Assembly: GCA_021442155.1 (NCBI GenBank)
Contig: CM038214.1
Span: forward strand, 50,536,703 to 50,600,702
DNA length: 64,000 bases
Direction of reading: 5' to 3'
Source: Cymbidium sinense
Taxonomy: Eukaryota; Streptophyta; Magnoliopsida; Asparagales; Orchidaceae
A program made the translations under genes and the position numbers. The notes under the pieces are model-generated. The model saw nothing but the letters and a program-made list of their open reading frames with translations. It was not told the origin of the DNA and did not search any database. Shown piece after piece: positions 24,634-37,440 of the stretch (position 1 is the stretch's first letter; the number at the start of each line of letters is the position of its first letter).

Positions 24634-25689
24634 TCCATAAATTAAATCTATCAACTTTGACTGAGCTCACATCTCCAATAGATATGCCCTTAATTCAAAA
24701 TCAAACTAAGCCAAACAAACAAAATCAAATCACATGAAATTAAGATAAAATTAATCCCCACTACTTTTGAGTTGACATAAGTCCCCAGCAGCATTCACTT
24801 AGTAGTTTCCCTAGGTCAAGTTCAATTTGTTATGCATCCAACAAGTCACTCCAGCCATTGTTCCTCACTTTCGAAGATGTAAGTCTACTATGCCTTCTTC
24901 CTAGCATAGCCATTGCAAAGGCAACCCCTTAGGTTGGCTAGCTTTTCCCACCGGTAGACTCCCTTTGGATTTGTAAACCTGAGTTAAGTCAAGGCTGTTA
25001 TATCCCCTTCTCAGTGGGTCCATCGCACACCAACAAGGTCCTTACTAACTCAGATTAAATTAAACCCAATCTAATTTTCCCCTGGAGTTAAATCACACCC
25101 TTCTCCCAGTGAATCCCCAAATCATATATAAACAAGTCAAGCAAATAAATCAAATTCAAAACCAAGCTAATGGAGCAAAATTAAACCAACTCCCAAGAGT
25201 CTAAATCAAAGAAATCCAACCAAAGTCTTATTCCCAATGAATACATCCCCAAATAAATCTATGAAATCAAACTCAAATGCCAATCCCAATTAGGGAAGGT
25301 TCAAATACGATCCCCAGTAAACTCGAGCCCATATCTCTCGTAAATATGCCTCCACATCAATTAAAACAAATTAAATTAATGTCAATTCAATCTTAATCCC
25401 TGGTGGATTATAGATTCTTATCCCAGTGGATCTTCTTTCCACAAATCATATATTCAAATCAAATTCAAACCTTATCCCTAGTAGATTTTCTTCTTCTTCC
25501 CTTGACATAGACCCTGCATGTCATGTCTAATGCATGTGTGATCCCTAGCATCTCCCTCCATGTCCTTCACATGGAATTCTCATCAAATCTTATTTCTTCT
25601 CTTATGCACACCTTTAATATTTTAACCAAAAGCATAACTATGTATTCATTCAAATTACATCATTTTAACATTATAATCAATAATTTATG

Positions 25690-26985
25690 ATATGTGATGG
25701 TGCAAGCTCAAACTATACAATATCATGCTAAACATATTATTATTAACACTATATTATTATATTATATGTGATGTTCTATTATAATTTGCTATAATATAAT
25801 ATATTGTCTAACATTACACCTCATTAGAATTACTTAAAAGGAACAAATAGCATAATTTTGGTGTTGCTTCTTGGCGTGGCCATGAATTTGGCCAAATTCT
25901 TCCATCTCAACCTTCAAATTAATATTTTTGTGAGTTTTAATCAAATGTATTATAACAAAAGTAAAACATACTAAAATGTACAATAACATTTAGTAACACA
26001 CCACCATATACATATATATATGAAGTTATATTGCTATGTACATTATATTTTAATATGCTTTCATATAATAAATTATCTTACATTTCACCTTAAAATGTAT
26101 CATTTTACACAAAAAATTTATAAAATTTTGTTGAAAAATGAACATTTATTTTGGATGCAAAATTCAATTCTTTTAATTAAATGACATATAACAAATGATG
26201 TTCCCTAAAGCTTACCTTAAATTAGCCAAATCCCATCATCTCCTATAAATCATGTTTTTTATGAATTATACCAGATAAACTCTACTACATCATACCATAA
26301 CAAACTAAAATCAATAATGCATGATATACTTGTACATAATAGTATGCTATAATGCATGATCCTACACTATGTTATGGCATCTATATTATAATATACTATA
26401 ACATATTATATTATATTATATTATATTGCATATCACATCGAGGGATTGCTTAAGATAAAAAATCATAAAATTAGTCTAAACAATAAAAAACTATATATTT
26501 TAGTCGTATCACTTACATATTTTAAATTTAAATAATATATTTTGATGCCATGCTCTACCTATTATGAATTTGGCCAAATTCCACCATTTTAAAGTCTAAA
26601 TTAGCATTTTTATAAATAATGCTAGTGTAGACTCATTTGATGATTGCAAAATACTAATTTAAAATACGAATAATATATTATGATATATGATGTTATACTA
26701 TGCTACAACATATAATATTTATTTTGAACATAAATTCTTACTTTTTTAGACTACAAGTGGAGTAGCACACCTTTGGTGCTACAACCTAATTCCACTTCAA
26801 ATTTAGCAAATTTCATCATCGATTTATTAAATCAAAATTTTTATGATTTATATTAATATAGACTATAAGGCACAATACCATAATAGAAAAAACCATCTCA
26901 AAACATCTTATAACAATCAAAAGCACATAACTACATGCTTAAATATATGATGCTACATTATGCTATAATAAATGGTAATATAACT
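25690..26985. repeat. A/T-rich satellite of about 350 bp, copy B
   Basis: Counterpart of the 12,950-14,345 block with the same four units and several deletions of 5-90 bases. One removes the stretch between GGAACAAATA and GCATAATTTTGG near 25,850. Confidence 0.75.
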
Positions 26986-27125
26986 TAATTTAGGGATAAG
27001 GTTTAAGGTATTCAAATCTCTACTAGTCAAGTGAAAGTCTCTTGAAGACATTTTCTTTAGCTACCTTAACTATATTAGAATTAGGTCATTCATTAGATCT
27101 ACTCCTAATGACATCTTTATTCAAG

Positions 27126-27410
27126 GTTTAGGGTTTACGGTTTAGGGATACTTTAGGGTTTAGGGTTTAGGGTTTATGGTTTAGGATTTTAGGGTTTAGG
27201 GTTTATGGTTTTAGGGTTTAGGGTTTAGGGTTTAATTTGGGTTTTAGGGTTTAGGTTTGTTTAGGTTAAGTCTAGATTTAGGATTTAGGGTTTAGGGTTT
27301 AGTGTTTAGGGTTTATGGTTATTAGGATTTTGGGTTTAGGGTTTAGGGTTTACGTTTTAGGTTTAGGGTTTAAGTTTTAGTTTAGGATTTAGGATTTAGG
27401 ATTTATGGTT
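27126..27410 (+). repeat. TTTAGGG telomere-like tract
   Basis: Starts after the same GACATCTTTATTCAAGG junction as the copy A tract. It is somewhat shorter and more disordered in the middle (27,230-27,280). Confidence 0.93.
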
Positions 27411-27836
27411 TTTTTAATAGAGAAAAAATTCAGATTCAATATTTCTTCTTTTGATTTCATTAACCAAACTCAAGTTTTCAAGACACAAGCGATGACATAG
27501 ATCAAAAATGAGCACACAGAGTAAATCAAAACCCTAGATAAGTAGAAACATCTCTCACAGAAGACAATTCCATAAGCGATTGGATCCATTCTTCAATCTC
27601 TCTAGTTCCCATTAGAACCACCCCCACCTCTCGAGTAGACATCCGCCATCATATCCCATCTCTCCCTCCACCACCACATCTATAACCCTTTGCTCATCCT
27701 CCCACCACCACTGTGACCACCACCACCATATCCTAGCACCTCCAGATCCATGCACCACCATTAATGCCACCTCGCCTTAGCCTCCAGATCTGAGCTAGTT
27801 GACGGTGATGTTTCTGCCATCAAGGTTCTGCACATT
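27411..27836 (-). pseudogene. GRP gene-end relic 4 (copy B of relic 1)
   Basis: About 45 bases shorter than relic 1. The gene end reads NLDGRNITVN then TAG, so this copy keeps the RRM end that relic 1 has lost. The tail VYSRGGGGSNGN is followed by TAG in place of Trp. Many short internal deletions break the Gly-rich frame. Confidence 0.88.
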
Positions 27837-29021
27837 CTTAGGGTTTAGGGTTAGTTTAGGGTTTAGGGTTTAGGGTTAGTTTAGGGTTTAAGGTTAAATT
27901 AGGTTTAGGATTTAGGGTTAGTTTAATGTTTAAGGTTTGGGGTTTGGGGTTTAGGGTTTAGGGTTATAGTTTTTAGCATTTAAGGTTTAGGATTTAGAGT
28001 TTTGGGTTTAGGGTTTAAGATTTTAGGGTTTAGGGTTTAGGGTTTATGGTTTATGGTTTAGGGTTTACGATTTAGGATTTAGGGTTTAGGGTTTAAGGTT
28101 TTAAGGTTTGGGGTTATAGGTTTAGGGTTTAAGGTTTTTTTAAAAAAAAAAATTAAGCAAAATGGCATGTTCTAGTTTATTTAGTTTATTTTTTATTTAT
28201 TTGAGTTTATTTTAATTTTAATTTTAATTTTTATTTAATTTAGTTTATTAATTTTAGATTATTTTTTAGGTTTAGGGTTATTTTTAGTTGAGTTTTAGGT
28301 TTTAGGGTTTTATTTTTTATTTTAGGTTTAGGTTTAGGTTTTATTTTATTTTTTTTTAGGTTTAGGTTTTAGGTTTTAGTTTATTTTAGGTTTTATTTTA
28401 GTTAAGGTTTAGGTTTAGTTTAGTTTATTTTATTTAATTCAATTTTGGTTAAGGTTTAGTTTATTTTAGGTTTAGGTTTAGGCTTTATTTATATAGTTTA
28501 GGTTTAGGTTTATTTTATTTTTATTTTAGGTTTAAGTTTTTATTTTAGTTTAGGGTTTAGGTTTTATTTATTATTTATTTTTAGGTTTATTTTCTAGGTT
28601 TAGGTTTTTATTTAGTTTTTATTTTATTTTATTTTAGGTTAATTTTATTTTTATTTTAGGTTTTGTTTTTATTTTATTTAGGTTTTTTATTTTTTAGTTT
28701 AGTTTAGGTTTTTATTTAATTTATTTTAGTTTAGTTTTAATTTTTTATTTTATTTTATTTTTAGTTGAGGTTTAGGTTTAGGTTTACATTTTAGTTTATG
28801 TTTTTATTTTATTATTTTATTTTAGTTTAGGTTTATTTATTTATTTTATTTTTAGGTTTTATTTAGTTTAGGTTTAGGTTTTTAGCATTTTAGCGTTTAG
28901 GGTTTAGGGTTTATGGTTTAATGCTAGTTTACGGTTTATGGTTTAGGGTTTAGGATTTGGGGTTTAGGGTTTTGGGTTTAGGATTTAGGTTTTAGTTTTA
29001 TTTAGGATTTAGGCTTTTAGA
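27837..29021 (+). repeat. TTTAGGG tract plus T-rich spacer
   Basis: Counterpart of 15,273-16,364. It carries the A-rich landmark (AAATTAAGCAAAATGGCATG) near 28,150, T-rich words to about 28,890 and heptamer-like sequence to the relic. Confidence 0.9.
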
Positions 29022-29454
29022 TTTTTTTTAAGAGAGAACAAATTTAAATTCAACATTTATTCTGTTCAATTTCATCAACCAAGTAGCACCCCAAGTTTTC
29101 TATCACACAAGAAATGACATAGATCAAAAATGAGCACCCATAGAGCAAATCAAAAAACGTTGAAATGTCTCGTAAAGACACAATTCCTTAAGCGGCGTCA
29201 GATCGACCATTCTTCGCTTTCTAGTTCCCAGAACCTGACTTCAGTAGCGAGATCCTTCATCATATCCCCAATCTCTCCGCTACCACCACATCGTAACCTC
29301 TCGCTCATCCCGCCTCCATACCACTTCTCGACCACCACCTCCATATCCACTAGCACCTCCAGATCCCCACCATCCGTGTTAACGCCTCGCCTTACCACCA
29401 CATCTGGAGCCTAGTTGATGGTGATGTTCTGCCATCAAGGTTGTACACATTCTT
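29022..29454 (-). pseudogene. GRP gene-end relic 5 (copy B of relic 2)
   Basis: Retains NITIN and TAG as in relic 2, and scattered GGASGYGGGG-type codons. Deletions of 2-10 bases recur through the Gly-rich part and the 3'UTR, leaving no continuous frame. It lies just left of the copy B LINE 3' end. Confidence 0.85.
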
Positions 29455-29487
29455 AGGGTTTAGGGTTAGTTTAGGGTATTTTTAGGG

Positions 29488-31835
29488 AAATAAGAGAAAT
29501 TTTATTACCACAAAGAAATGGTACAAAGTCCTTAGATGGGGAAAATATCTAAGCTAATGCTCAAAGAGCTACAAAAGGTCCTAAAAAGATAAGCCCCCTA
29601 ACTATTACAATAGTTAAGGAAAGCCAGCAAAGGAAATCAAAAATAGTAATCAATAAATGGAATTCCATGTAAGCAGCAACAAACTCCATCTGATCCTTTT
29701 GAAACTAGCACGATCCACCATGAGTAGTCTCCAAACCTGTAAAAGAGATGTGCAAAATGCTTTCAAAAGGATCTGTACAATTAATCAAGTAATTAATCAA
29801 GCATAAAGAGTGAGGGCATATAATATGAATAAGATAAAGAAAAAGCTCAACCTCAATTACAATCATTTCAAGGAGCAACACTATATCTAAGCATCCGAAT
29901 TTCAGGTGAAGGGTTACAATTACATATAGCACTACCATTCAAAAGAATAAAGAGTGGAAAACATCAAAGCCATCATTGCCAGCATACCTGTTGTAGCACT
30001 TTTTCCAAGGACAATCATTACGCCAGTCTGTAAAATCCTTGAAAAAGCAAAAATAGCCTCCAAACACCCAACAATTAGAGATATCAAGCTCAATATGATA
30101 GATACAAAGGTAATCCACCAGGATAGCAGAAACCTAAAGGAGCACCACCAAAGTCACCACCAAGAATGGATAACAAAATCAATAGGAGCAAACCTTATAA
30201 TATGAGAAAAAGCACTAAACAGAGACAATCCAAAGGAAAAATAAAACAAATAAGTGGTAGGATCCTCTATCAAAAGGGCAGGCAAAGAGCCGATAATAAT
30301 AAAACCCAGTATAACAATAAATCTACTAGCAAGAGGAGTGGGCAGCAAGGCTGCCAAGGAGGAAACTAGAAGAAGAGAGTCATAGAAAGATAAGCAGCGG
30401 TTTCCCAGCATAGTTACCAAAGGAGCAAGAAAATTTTTCCAAAATAAACACTCCATCAACTAGCCAGCCGAGCGATAATCCAAATAGACAAGAAAGCATC
30501 AAAAACCACCTCAACGAAAAGATCCAAATCATCAATCCTAGAACCATCAGTATAAAGTCCAACAATAGTCATCAAGCCACAAATAATGAAGATACTTAGG
30601 GAGATAGAAATAGATAGCACCACTAATCCTAATCAAAGGAAAGGAAAATCCAATCCATAAAGCTAGAGACAGCAGCCAATGACAGAATAATAAGAAGCCC
30701 AGTACAAAAAATAAGACAACTGAGAAAAATAGCAGTATAATAGTGAGCCAACACAACCACCATCACCCAAGGACAAATAATAGCCAACCAGGAGTCATTA
30801 GTCACCACTTCAGAATAAAACCCATAACCAAAACCTCAATAATACATGAGGAGGACCAACACAAAACCAGAGGATACAATAAACTAGAGACATCCATCCT
30901 CAAAACTAACCAAAGAAGAAACAAAGTAAGGGAAAAGAGCCGCAAAAAATAGTTCTCCAAACTCGCAAAGCGAAACATCTCACAAAGTCACCCAACCCAT
31001 CATAACGAGCATAGCCATAAAACACTTCTACCAAAACCACTATCGATGAGCAATCCCACCCAAGAATCCCACACCCCAAATAGCAGAAGCAGGGGGGAAG
31101 GGATGAACTCATGAGAAAAGGGGTAGCCAAAAGCACTTAGAAGAACCACCCTAAATAGTAAGAAATAAGTAGGCGACGGGCCATCCAGCTACAAAGCAAC
31201 CACCCTAGAAAAACCTAATAAAATAACCACTAAAAAAGAGAACTAGAACCAAAGGTACATAACAAATCCCAAAAGAACAACACAACCCAGGTAGAGATAA
31301 TACCCACATCTAGATTTTACCAGCAACCTGCTGACTCGTAAACCCAAACCAAACAAATTAGGCTACAGAACCAAAGCCAGAAAAAACCACATAAGAGAAG
31401 AATAAAGCCAAGGAGAAAACCCTGCCCATCACCAAAACAACATAATTCCACCATATCAAGGAGCAAACAAGAAGAGATAACCACAACAACCAGAAGACAG
31501 GTAAACATCCTCCACCTGTTGCAAACCCTACTACCACCAGGAATGGAGACAAAATAAACTAGAAACCAAAAACTATAATAAAAACCAAAGGAATGAAAAA
31601 TAACCCCAACCAATCCAAAAAATAGGAAGAATTCATACTAGAGAACAAAATAATGTTTAGGTGAAGAGAAAACTCAAATCCAAACTAGTCGAGGAAATAT
31701 CCAAAACCAAAAAAAAACCATCCACACAGAGTAATCGAAAACCACAAAGAAGGAAGGAAGAGCTAAAAGCTTCTAAGATAAGGCAACCCAATTTTATCTA
31801 GATTAATAAGACCCCTTAATAAAAAAGGAAGATCT
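29488..31835 (-). other. LINE 3' region, copy B
   Basis: Hydrophobic-looking minus frames (30,154-30,459; 30,547-30,756; 31,317-31,613) correspond to those of copy A but are broken at different places. That argues against any protein being maintained. Confidence 0.65.
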
Positions 31836-33070
31836 TCATTAGAAAACATTTGCAAATTAGAAGAATTGGCCCCTAAGTTGGCAAGAAAATTAGCACAAGA
31901 ATTGCCTTCTCTATAGATACAAGAAATTTAAAAATCTAGATAAGCAAGAAGACTCCTAGTATGATTAAGCAAATAAAATACTTCAGCATTGTCATGGAAG
32001 TCAGACTTAAGTAAATCTAAAAGAAGGAGAGCATCAACTTCAACCTAGAACTTAGAAAAACCTCTTTGTAAATAAATGGAAATGGCATGATGAATGCCTT
32101 TAAGTTCAGCAAATAAAATAGAACAAGGATCTAAAGGGCAGCAAAAGCATAAATTACCTTGCCACCATGATCTCTCAAAATCCCACCACAACCATAACAA
32201 CCATTAGAGATCAAGCCATCAGTGTTAACCTTGATGCAATTATTATTAGGTTTAATCCAATGGATAACTTTTTGGTTGGAAGAAACATTACAAGTATGAA
32301 GGTTAATCCCAAATTTCAAGGCCTCGTAGTAGCCTTTAAAATTGGAGTAAGAAGATTAGCTTTAAAAGAGACAAAATTTTATATTTGGATCTAGCAATGA
32401 TACAAATTATAATTGGGAATATTATGATGCTTTGAATCATTTTTATCCATCCAAATATACCAAAGAATAATAATAGCTAAGAAAATTTTAACATGACCCT
32501 TAGAAGTATGAGAGAAACATGCTTCAAGAAGTTGCATAATAGAAAGTGAGCCATTAAAATGGAAGGTATTAAAAACATTATCATACCAGTTCCATAATCT
32601 AGCAGTAATAGGGCCATTCACAAAAACATGATCCACACTATCAATGTGATAACAACAGTGACATTTAGAGGGGAGGTGGAATCCTTTTTTTTAAAAGAGT
32701 AGCATCCATAGGGATATAATGCTTAAGAATGCATCAAGTTAAGATCGAAAATGAACTGGGGACACTATTATTCCAGATTTTGGTAAAAACCAAGGAATCT
32801 TGATATTGAAGTTTGATAAATTGCCAAACATCCTTGGAAATAAAATCTCCAAAAGAAGAGATTTTGAAAATAATTTGGTCAGGTTCATTATGGTGAGAGC
32901 AAATTTTGAGAAATTTTTCATTGATCATATTTGGGATAAGGTTATTCAATTGAGTCACATCCCAATTATTATTAATAATTAACTAATGAACCTTAAGCAC
33001 CCTAATAGAATGAGTATTAAGAAGGGAATCAGTAGAGCCCTGACCAAGCCAGTTGCCTTGCCAAAAAAAG
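31836..33070 (-). pseudogene. LINE RNase H and zinc-finger-like segment, copy B
   Basis: The frame 32,131-32,319 includes NNCIKVNTDGLISNGCYGCG and GGILRDHGGKVIYAF, a clear RNase H type 1 start with its first Asp. The frame 32,391-32,636 carries DHVFVNGPITARLWNWY. The terminal YREGNSCANFLANLG has the same Asn in place of Asp as copy A, so that change predates the duplication. Frame breaks separate the parts. Confidence 0.85.
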
Positions 33071-34285
33071 GAGAAACCATAATTGATACCCTAGGAAATT
33101 AAATTCTCAGCACTACATTTGATGCTATAAATCTTTCTCCAGGCAGGAGAATCCCCAAATTTGAAAACACAAATGAGGGAGGTGTTTGCCCTGACAATAT
33201 TTAGCATGCATAAACTTTGACTAATAGTTATCTTTATTTCTAAAGTTCTACCACATTTTATAGGAAAAATAATTAATAGAATCCTCTATGGTTTTGCAAC
33301 CCAAAAAACTTCATTATTAGTACCACAACAGTTATGCCAGCTAGCCCAATGTAATCTTTGGGTAGACTTATTAGACCCCAAAAAAAATTTATTAAAAAGT
33401 CTATTAATCTTTTAAATAATATAACGAGTATGTACAATAGTAGACAAGAGATACATAGGCAAAGTGCAAAGTGTACTTTTGATCAGGATAACACTAACAC
33501 CAAAGGAGAGTAAATGAAATTCCCAAGAAGAGATTTTCTTATTAATTTTTTGAATAACTTCATCAAATAAAGAAGATCTTTTCAGGCCTCTATATAAAGG
33601 AGTCCCCAGGTATTTGACATGGAGATTTTGATGAGAGAAGCCCATAATATTCCTGATAACATTGATCTTAGATAAGGAGATAGAAGAGCTAGTAATAAGA
33701 CAACTTTTATCATGATTAATATTCAAGCCACTCTCCCTACAAAAGTGATTAAAGAACTTACATAATTTTTTAATGTAATGAGTCGAGGCATTACAAAATA
33801 AAACAAAATCATCAGTAAAACTAAGATGAGAAATGGAAAACCCATTAGTGGTTCTATAGAACATGTGAGGCATTCTACTAAACATATGCTCAAGACATCT
33901 AGAGATATTCCACAATAATAAAGAAAAGTGCGGAGAAAGAAGGTCACTTGCCTTAACCCTAGAGGAGGAGAAAAATCCATTCGCTTTACCATTAAAAAGA
34001 ATAGAAAACCAAGAGTTCTCAATCCTATTCTTAATTAAAGTAATAACTTGATTAGAAAACCGAAATAAAGCCATAATTTTATAAAGGAAACCCAACCAAT
34101 ATTATGATAGGCTTTTGAAATGTCAAGCTTAAAAAGCAGGTTACCACCTCGAACTTTGGCATTTGAATCATGAATCATCTCTTGGGCTAATAGAACATTA
34201 TGAGTAATGGATCTCCCTTTAACAAAACCAATTTGATTGGGGGATATAATTTTAGGGAGCAAGATACTCAATCTTTTAGCAAAAA
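33071..34285 (-). pseudogene. LINE reverse transcriptase, copy B
   Basis: The frame 34,035-34,271 has FVKGRSITHN and LDISKAYHNIGW, keeping the first Asp that copy A has lost. The frame 33,412-34,095 continues through SHLSFTDDF (Ala to Thr in the FADD box), GLNINHDKSCLI, VKYLGTPLYRG and ISSWEFHLLSFG without the 5-base deletion of copy A. The RQGD region is frameshifted. A frame break lies just after the first motif. Confidence 0.92.
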
Positions 34286-34796
34286 CCTATTCATTCGAGC
34301 ATCTTCTCTTTCCTCTACTATTTTGGTGCTCTAGCGAATTTCATTTCCTTGCGGAGGTGCATCCCCTTGGGGTTTTTTTGTGGCAAATTTGTTGCTTTAT
34401 TGGGATCGATGGCATTTAGCTGCGCATTACCATGCTGTTGATTATGGTGTAATTTGCTTCCATGGAAATCCTATTAGTATGGCTACTCTTGCTATGGACT
34501 TTGGCTCTATTGCAGTTTCTGACATGAATCCATCACTTGCTTTGAAATCATTCAAGAATGTTCTTGCTGGTAAGGCTAATTACGCTAGTGAGTCTCTCGA
34601 CCTTATTTCAACTTTCTTTCGGGGTATGCCCACAATAATGTGTTCTAATCTAGTTGTGGAAAGGCTTGTGAAGCCATTTGAATTTATGTTGGTGGGTATG
34701 TTCACTTTATGTCATCCTACTTTAGAGAATATTCATTCTTTATTCCATAGCTTGAAGCTTTCTAGAATTTCTTTTTTAGATTGATTATCGTCATTT
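34286..34796 (+). pseudogene. Inverted LINE ORF1 fragment, copy B
   Basis: The + frame 34,380-34,784 has MATLAMDFGSIAVSDMNPSL, LALKSFKNVLAGK, FFRGMPTIMCSNLVVERLV and FEFMLVGMFTLCH. It ends early after HSLKLSRISFLD because of an indel relative to copy A. It corresponds to the DUF4283-like region of copy A. Confidence 0.83.
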
Positions 34797-35370
34797 ATTT
34801 TTTTAGTTTAGGTTAAGGTTTAGTTCTAGTTTATTTTATTTTATTTAGTTTTGGTTTAGGTTTAATTTATTTTAGGTTTAGGCTTAGGTTTTACTTATTT
34901 TAGTTTAGGTTTAGGTTTTTTTTTAGGTTTACATTTTTTTAAGTTTAGAGTTTAGGTTTTATTTATTATTTATTTTTAAGTTTATTATCTAGGTTTAGTT
35001 TTTATTTTATTTTATTTTAGGTTTATTTTATTTTATTTTAGGTTTAGTTTTATTTTATTTAGTTTTCTATTTTTTTTTTAGTTTAGGTTTTATTTATTTT
35101 ATTTTAGTTTAGATTTTATTATTATTTTTTAGGTTGAGGTTTAGGTTTATGCTTAGGTTTTAGTTAATGTTTTTATTTTATTTTATTTTTTATTTTATTT
35201 TATTTTAGGTTTATTTATTTATTTTATTTTTAAATTTTATTTAGTTTAGGATTAGGCATTTAGCTTTTTAGGATATAGAGTTTAGGGTTTAGGGTTTGGT
35301 TTAGGGTTTAGGGTTTAGCTTTAGGGTTTAAGTTTTAGTTTATGGATTAGGGTTTAGGGTTTTAGTTTTA
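34797..35370 (+). repeat. T-rich spacer plus TTTAGGG-like tract
   Basis: Counterpart of 22,216-22,874, shorter by about 85 bases. Confidence 0.88.
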
Positions 35371-35750
35371 TTTTTTAAGAAAGAAAAAATTCAAATTCAA
35401 CATTTCTTCTTTTGATTTCATCAAAGTAGCACCTAATTTTCTAAGCGTGATGATATATATCAAAATGAGCACCCATAGAGCAAATCAAAACCCTAGATAA
35501 GTTGAACCATCTACTATAAAGACATAGTTTTAAGGTGATCGGATCAATCATTTTTAGTTTCTCCATCTCCAGCCCGCCTTTAGGGATCATATCATATCTC
35601 GATCTCTCCTCTGACCATCATGGTTGTGGCCTCCTCCACTCCTCCGCCTCCCAAGACCATTATCATATATCCTCACTTCCACCTCCCTTCTCCTCCCACT
35701 ATTTGGCCACCCTTTTTTTATGATGTTCAGGGTCAAAGTTCATCCATGGG
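35371..35750 (-). pseudogene. GRP gene-end relic 6 (copy B of relic 3), heavily deleted
   Basis: Recognisable mainly by its 3'UTR (AAGTAGCACC, ATGAGCACCCATAGAGCAAA, CCCTAGATAAGTTGAACCAT on +) and by GATCTCTCC and ATGGTTGTGGCCTCC words. The tail motif intact in relic 3 is gone. It is about 110 bases shorter than its counterpart. Confidence 0.75.
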
Positions 35751-37440
35751 GTTTAAGATTTTAGGGTTTATGGTTAGTTTAGGGTTTAGGGTTTTGGATT
35801 GGTTTAGGGTTTAGGGTTTAGGGTTTAGGTTTGGGTTTAGGGTTTAATGTAGGTTTAGGGTTTAATTTTTAGGGTTTATGGTTTAGGTTTAGGGTTTGGG
35901 GTTTAGTTTAGTGTTGTTAGGTTTAGGGTTTATGATTTAGGGTTTAGGGTTTTAGTTTAGCTTAGTTTTAGGGTTATAGGGTTTAGGGTTTTAGGGTTTA
36001 GGTTTAGGGTTTAGGGTTTAGGGTTTAGGGTTAGTTTTAGGGTTTAGGGTTTTTTAATAAATTAATGATTATTGGTAGCTTTAGGTTTACTTAGTTAATT
36101 TAGTTTATTTTTTATTTAATTGAGTTTATTTTATTTAGGTTTATTTTTATATTTTTATCTAGTTTAGTTTATTTATTTTAAGTTTATTTATTTTAATTTA
36201 GTTTTTTTATTTTAGTTTATTTTTTTAGGTTTAGGTTTAGTTTTTAGTTGAGTTTTATTTTTATTTTTTTAAGGCTTAGGTTTTATTTTTTATTTTTAAA
36301 TTTTGGTTTGGGTTTTTATTTTATTTTATTTTTGGTTTAGGTTTTAGGTTTTTATTTTAGGTTTATTTTTAGGATTTACTTTTTCATTTACGTTTAGCTT
36401 TAGGCTTAGTTTTAGATTTTATTTATTTTAGTTTATTTTATTTTAGTTTTGGTTTAGGTTTATTTTATTTTCTTTATTTTTTCTTTAGGTTTAAGTTTTT
36501 TTTTAGTTTAGGGTTTAGGTTTTATTATTATTATTTTTTAGGTTTTATTTTATGTTTATTTTATAGGTTTAGATTTTTATTTAGTTTTTAGTTTATTTTA
36601 TTTAAGGTTTATTTTTATTTTATTTTAGTTTAGTTTTTTATTTTATTTAGGTTTTTTTTTTATTTTATTTTATTTATTTATTTTAGGTTTTATTTATTTT
36701 ATTTTATTTTATTTTATATTTTAAAGGTTTAGGTTTTAGTTTAGTTTAATTTTTTTTATTTATTTAGGGTTAGTTTAGGTTTAGGTTTAAGTTAGGTTTA
36801 GGTTTAGGTTTAGTTTTAGGGTTTAGTTTAGTTTAGGTTTAGGGTTTAGGTTTTTAGGGGTTTAGGTTTTAGGGTTGGGAGTTTTGGTTTAGGTTTAAGT
36901 TTAGGTTTAGGGTTTAGGTTTAGGAGGTTAGGTTTTAGGTTAATTTAGAGTTTTAGTTAGTTTAAGGTTTAGATTAGGTTGAGTTTTTTGGTTTAAGGTT
37001 TTAGTTTTTTTTTTAAAATTAGGAAAGAGGGTTTAAATTTAGGTTATTTAGTCTTATTTATTTATTTTAGTTTATTTTATTTTTATTTTATTTTTTAGTT
37101 TAATTTATTTATTTTAGTTTATTTATTTTATTTTGGTTTTTTATTTTAATTTATTTTTTTTTAGGTTTAGGTTTTTGGTTTAGGTTTATTTTTTTAGTTG
37201 AGTTTTATTTTTATTTTATTTTTTATGTTTAGGTTTTATTTTTTATTTTAAAGTTTAGGTTTAAGTTTTTATTATATTTATTTTAGGTTTAGGTTTTAGG
37301 TTTTTATCTTAGGTTCTTTTTTAGGTCTTATTTTTTGAGTTTATGTGTAGGTTTATTTTTATTTTATTTAGTTTAGGTTTAGTTTAGTTTAGGTTTAGGT
37401 TTCAATTTTATTTATTTTAGTTTAGTTTATTTTAGTTTAG
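35751..37440 (+). repeat. TTTAGGG tracts and T-rich spacers
   Basis: Two spacer cycles. Spacers begin near 36,055 and 37,010 and are separated by a G-richer tract at 36,760-37,000 made of TTTAGG and TTTAGGG variants. No relic lies in between. Homology with copy A ends near 36,650. Confidence 0.9.

Larger units (their letters stand above)
29488..34796 (-). mobile_element. L1-type LINE, 5'-inverted, copy B
   Basis: Same insertion point, same inversion junction (near 34,285) and same 3' end as the copy A element, so it arose by segmental duplication and not by a second insertion. It differs by independent frameshifts and substitutions. Confidence 0.9.
24634..36650. repeat. Segmental duplication, copy B
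   Basis: Collinear with 11,883 to about 24,250. It shares satellite, GRP relics, LINE with identical insertion site and inversion, and spacers. Short deletions are frequent, above all in the G/C-rich GRP relics and in 24,900-25,600. The right limit is gradual, in T-rich repeat near 36,650. Confidence 0.9.
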
